Source: Pavlovales sp. CCMP2436 (lineage: Eukaryota > Haptophyta > Pavlovophyceae > Pavlovales). From it: a stretch of DNA of 17,500 bases. Where the stretch lies: the NCBI GenBank assembly GCA_026770615.1, contig MU631444.1, forward strand, positions 36,304-53,803, written 5' to 3'. A model generated the notes under the pieces. The model was not told where the DNA came from and searched no databases. It was given only the letters and a program-made list of their open reading frames with translations. This document shows positions 15,435-17,500 of the stretch, piece after piece. How positions within the stretch are numbered: position 1 is the first letter of the stretch; every line of letters begins with the position of its first letter. The translations under genes and the position numbers were made by a program.

Positions 15435-17036
15435 CTCTGGCTCTTGACCCTCTTCTCCACGGCGCGCAAATTCGAATACTTTGCGCGGCACTGCTACCCG
15501 GACCACTCGCGCGAGGCATGCACCCGCTTCGACGCGATCATCCACGTGCAGGCGACGCACGCGCTAGGAGTCTCGCACGACGACGATCAGTTTGCGACCG
15601 CCCGCCTCGCGCTTCCCCGCCGCTACCGTGGCGCCGGACTTCGGCGAATGGTAGACATCGCGCCCGCCGCCTTCTGTGGTGCCATGGTGCAGGCGGTGCC
15701 AGCCTTTCTCGACGTGTGGGCCGACGCGATTAACCCGGCCAGCAGCGTCACGCAGCGCGGGATGCTCGAGCTGCCGCAGGTCGAGCGCACGGTGGAGCGG
15801 AACTCCTTTGTGGACATGCAGCAGCACGGCTGGCGCGCGTACCAGCTGCCGTCTTCCGGGGCAGGCTCTCTGCCACCGCCGCTACAGGGACAGGCCTTCC
15901 GCCGCTGCTGGTTGCTGCTGCAGCAGGAGGCCGGCATCGCCACAGGAGCGGGGCCCAACGGAGATCGGCCAACCTCCGTGCTCCACCTACCTCCAGTGGA
16001 AGCATGGCCGACGGCGCGCAGGAGCGCCGGCATGCTGTGCCTCAACATGCAGAAGGACCTCACCGACGACCTGGAGGCTCACCGGTACGACGTGCTCAAG
16101 ATTCAGATCAACGCGCGACACCGCAGCGATCGCGCCGTACACCTCTTCAGGAGCCTCGATCGCAACAGCTCCGCCTGGGTCGCTGCACTACCGGGCGGCT
16201 ACAGGCTCTACAACACCGGCGAGTGGGTGGAGATCACCGCGCGCTTCTTCGGCGTCCAGAGCCTCATCTGCGCCGGCCTTGTCGCGCGCGGCGCGCGGCT
16301 CTTCGGCCACCTCATCGACGCGTTCGGAGACAACCTCGTCGCAGCCACGGGCGCAAGCGTCACCGGCGGCCACATCGCCAAGCTCCGGTACGACCCGATC
16401 CTCGCCCTCCTCGCGGAGTTCGCGAAGTCCGTGGGTGCGTTCGCGTGCACCGAGGTTAAAGACATCTTTGGCTCGGTGCTCGCCGCCAACCCAGCGGCCT
16501 ACCACCTCTACTACGGCGGAGTCGGCCGGCGACCCGGGCCGAAGGTCGACTTTTACGCCGAGTACGACCACTGGGGTGGGCGTGCAGTCCCGCAGCTATT
16601 CGAACTCAAGACCATCGCGTTCTGCCCTACTCGGAACAAGGACACCGACGGGCAGTACCCGCAGGGCGCGGTGGGCAGGCGCGCCGACGCGCTACCTGGC
16701 GAGCGCATCAAGGAACTCATCAAGCTCGACCGCGACTTCTTCCGCACACCAGCCGGGCAGACTGGCCCAATGGAGGCCCGCGCGCTGACCTTCTGCCCCC
16801 CAGGCGGCGACCCGTTCACTGCTCTCGCAATTGGCGCCTTTGGGGAGTTTTTGATCGGCTTGGAAACGCTGGTCGCCGACTTCGCCAGCGCACTCCGAGG
16901 GCGCACGGGGCGTATGGAGAACATCGGTGGCGGCGGCGCGGCACACGGTGGCGCAGACGACGACGGCACCGAGGAGTGGGCTGAGGGCGTATACCACCAG
17001 CGACAAGAGACGCGGTCGTGGCATGAAACCGCGTAG
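15435..17036 (+). CDS. Retroelement C-terminal part with PD-(D/E)xK-like endonuclease
   Basis: A 530-codon open frame continuing the RT protein past the TAG. The first part (TARKFEYFARHCYPDHSREA) is thumb/connector-like. The C-terminal third has VDFYAEYD (Asp about residue 369 counted from 15444) and LFELKTI (Glu 387, Lys 389), the D...ExK layout of restriction-like endonucleases. RRADALPGE (about 414), LDRDFF and GAFGEF (about 464) follow. This tail, in which the xVKT or ELKT block is followed by a RAAxLPxEY-type helix and GAFGE, recurs in RT proteins of haptophytes, dinoflagellates and other algae (from memory). The endonuclease would nick the insertion site. This segment has no internal stop. 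It ends at TAG 17034-17036. Confidence 0.75.
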   Translation, partial: LWLLTLFSTARKFEYFARHCYPDHSREACTRFDAIIHVQATHALGVSHDDDQFATARLALPRRYRGAGLRRMVDIAPAAFCGAMVQAVPAFLDVWADAINPASSVTQRGMLELPQVERTVERNSFVDMQQHGWRAYQLPSSGAGSLPPPLQGQAFRRCWLLLQQEAGIATGAGPNGDRPTSVLHLPPVEAWPTARRSAGMLCLNMQKDLTDDLEAHRYDVLKIQINARHRSDRAVHLFRSLDRNSSAWVAALPGGYRLYNTGEWVEITARFFGVQSLICAGLVARGARLFGHLIDAFGDNLVAATGASVTGGHIAKLRYDPILALLAEFAKSVGAFACTEVKDIFGSVLAANPAAYHLYYGGVGRRPGPKVDFYAEYDHWGGRAVPQLFELKTIAFCPTRNKDTDGQYPQGAVGRRADALPGERIKELIKLDRDFFRTPAGQTGPMEARALTFCPPGGDPFTALAIGAFGEFLIGLETLVADFASALRGRTGRMENIGGGGAAHGGADDDGTEEWAEGVYHQRQETRSWHETA

Positions 17037-17500
17037 GCCCGCCACCTGGGCGATCACTGGCTGAATTCGTCGGCCGTACACATCAGATTTGCCTGACTGC
17101 TGCTGCCTGTCTTCCTATTAAGTAAGTCGTAGTCTAAAAAATAAAATTGGGACCAGCTCCCGAGCCCCCGGATACCGTAATCCCCGCTAAGACTAATCAG
17201 GCACACGACTGTCGACAACACTCGACTTGCGCGCTGATCAACCTCTGCTGCATCTCGCTCGTCTCGAAATGCGGCTCGCCTGCGCACGCACCGCACCTAC
17301 AGCACCTTCGTCAGCAATATAAATGATGTAGTGTTGCAATCCTACTTTCGAATGATTACTGAATACGGATTCTACCGAGTTGCACACTATTTTTGCCAGC
17401 AGGTGCCGGCATGTTCAACGAACCAGCTTTCATATTATTATTTGAAGTTTAATAATAATAACACGATCGCTAGAAGAATCAAATCTCACAAATTATATCG
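17037..17500. other. 3' flank, no gene seen
   Basis: After the retroelement ORF there is an AATAAA at 17140-17145, about 105 bases past the stop, which could be its poly(A) signal. No poly(A) tail, target duplication or second copy of the 13.4-kb flank was found, so the element's 3' end is undefined. The last 170 bases are AT-rich with a short TAA repeat. Confidence 0.4.

Noticed and set aside
15676..16788. 370-codon plus-strand ORF overlapping the retroelement C-terminus
   Set aside because: Ser/Arg/Pro/Thr-rich out-of-frame shadow; the other frame carries the endonuclease motifs.
17409..17421. CATGTTCAACGA shared with the intron P7 region at 14080-14091
   Set aside because: A 12-base match is expected about once by chance for a comparison of this size, and no other intron sequence surrounds it.

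Overview
The window looks like nuclear DNA of a unicellular alga or related protist (haptophyte, pelagophyte or dinoflagellate type). Reasons: GC-rich coding stretches beside AT-rich spacers, a one-exon TIR-like/LRR gene of the kind those groups carry in many copies, a Ty1/copia element, a non-LTR element with a restriction-like endonuclease tail, and several small palindromic elements. No bacterial operon, rRNA gene or tRNA gene was seen. The lineage call is an inference from protein families.

Layout. Positions 1-7305 (minus strand): a decayed Ty1/copia retrotransposon, read leftwards as gag (7097-5619), a long unassigned spacer (about 5.7-4.5 kb), aspartic protease (about 3.95 kb), integrase (3.3-2.25 kb), linker, reverse transcriptase (1.68-0.66 kb) and RNase H, ending at a stop at 218. 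A possible LTR start lies at 206 and a possible opposite LTR end at 7306; no matching LTR pair was found. Positions 7536-7702: a 167-bp MITE-like element. Positions 7758-8108 and 8451-8774: two related fold-back elements around a short cysteine-rich ORF. Positions 8789-8962 (minus): a truncated RuvC/A22-like resolvase N-terminus beside the second fold-back, followed by a zinc-finger-like remnant (9.0-9.4 kb). Positions 10108-10622: a weak frame-shifted hypothetical. Positions 10978-12351 (minus): TIR-like plus LRR gene, with its C-terminal cap knocked out of frame by a 16-bp tandem duplication and a second copy of that cap downstream. Positions 12500-13450: spacer with a 104-bp direct repeat and a TA microsatellite.

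The most notable part is 13.5-17.04 kb (plus strand). A group I intron is recognisable there by its P3, P4, J6/7, P7, P8 and J8/7 sequences. It lies immediately upstream of, and on the same strand as, an ORF with a reverse transcriptase domain followed by a C-terminal PD-(D/E)xK-like endonuclease. No rRNA sequence flanks the intron, although nuclear group I introns are nearly always in rDNA. A P1/P10 model built by eye puts the splice sites at 13508/13509 and 14414/14415. That would join an ATG-initiated leader (13449-13508) in frame to the RT coding sequence. This copy of the retroelement is damaged (frameshifts, an amber codon, an altered RT active site), so any biology would have to be shown on intact relatives.
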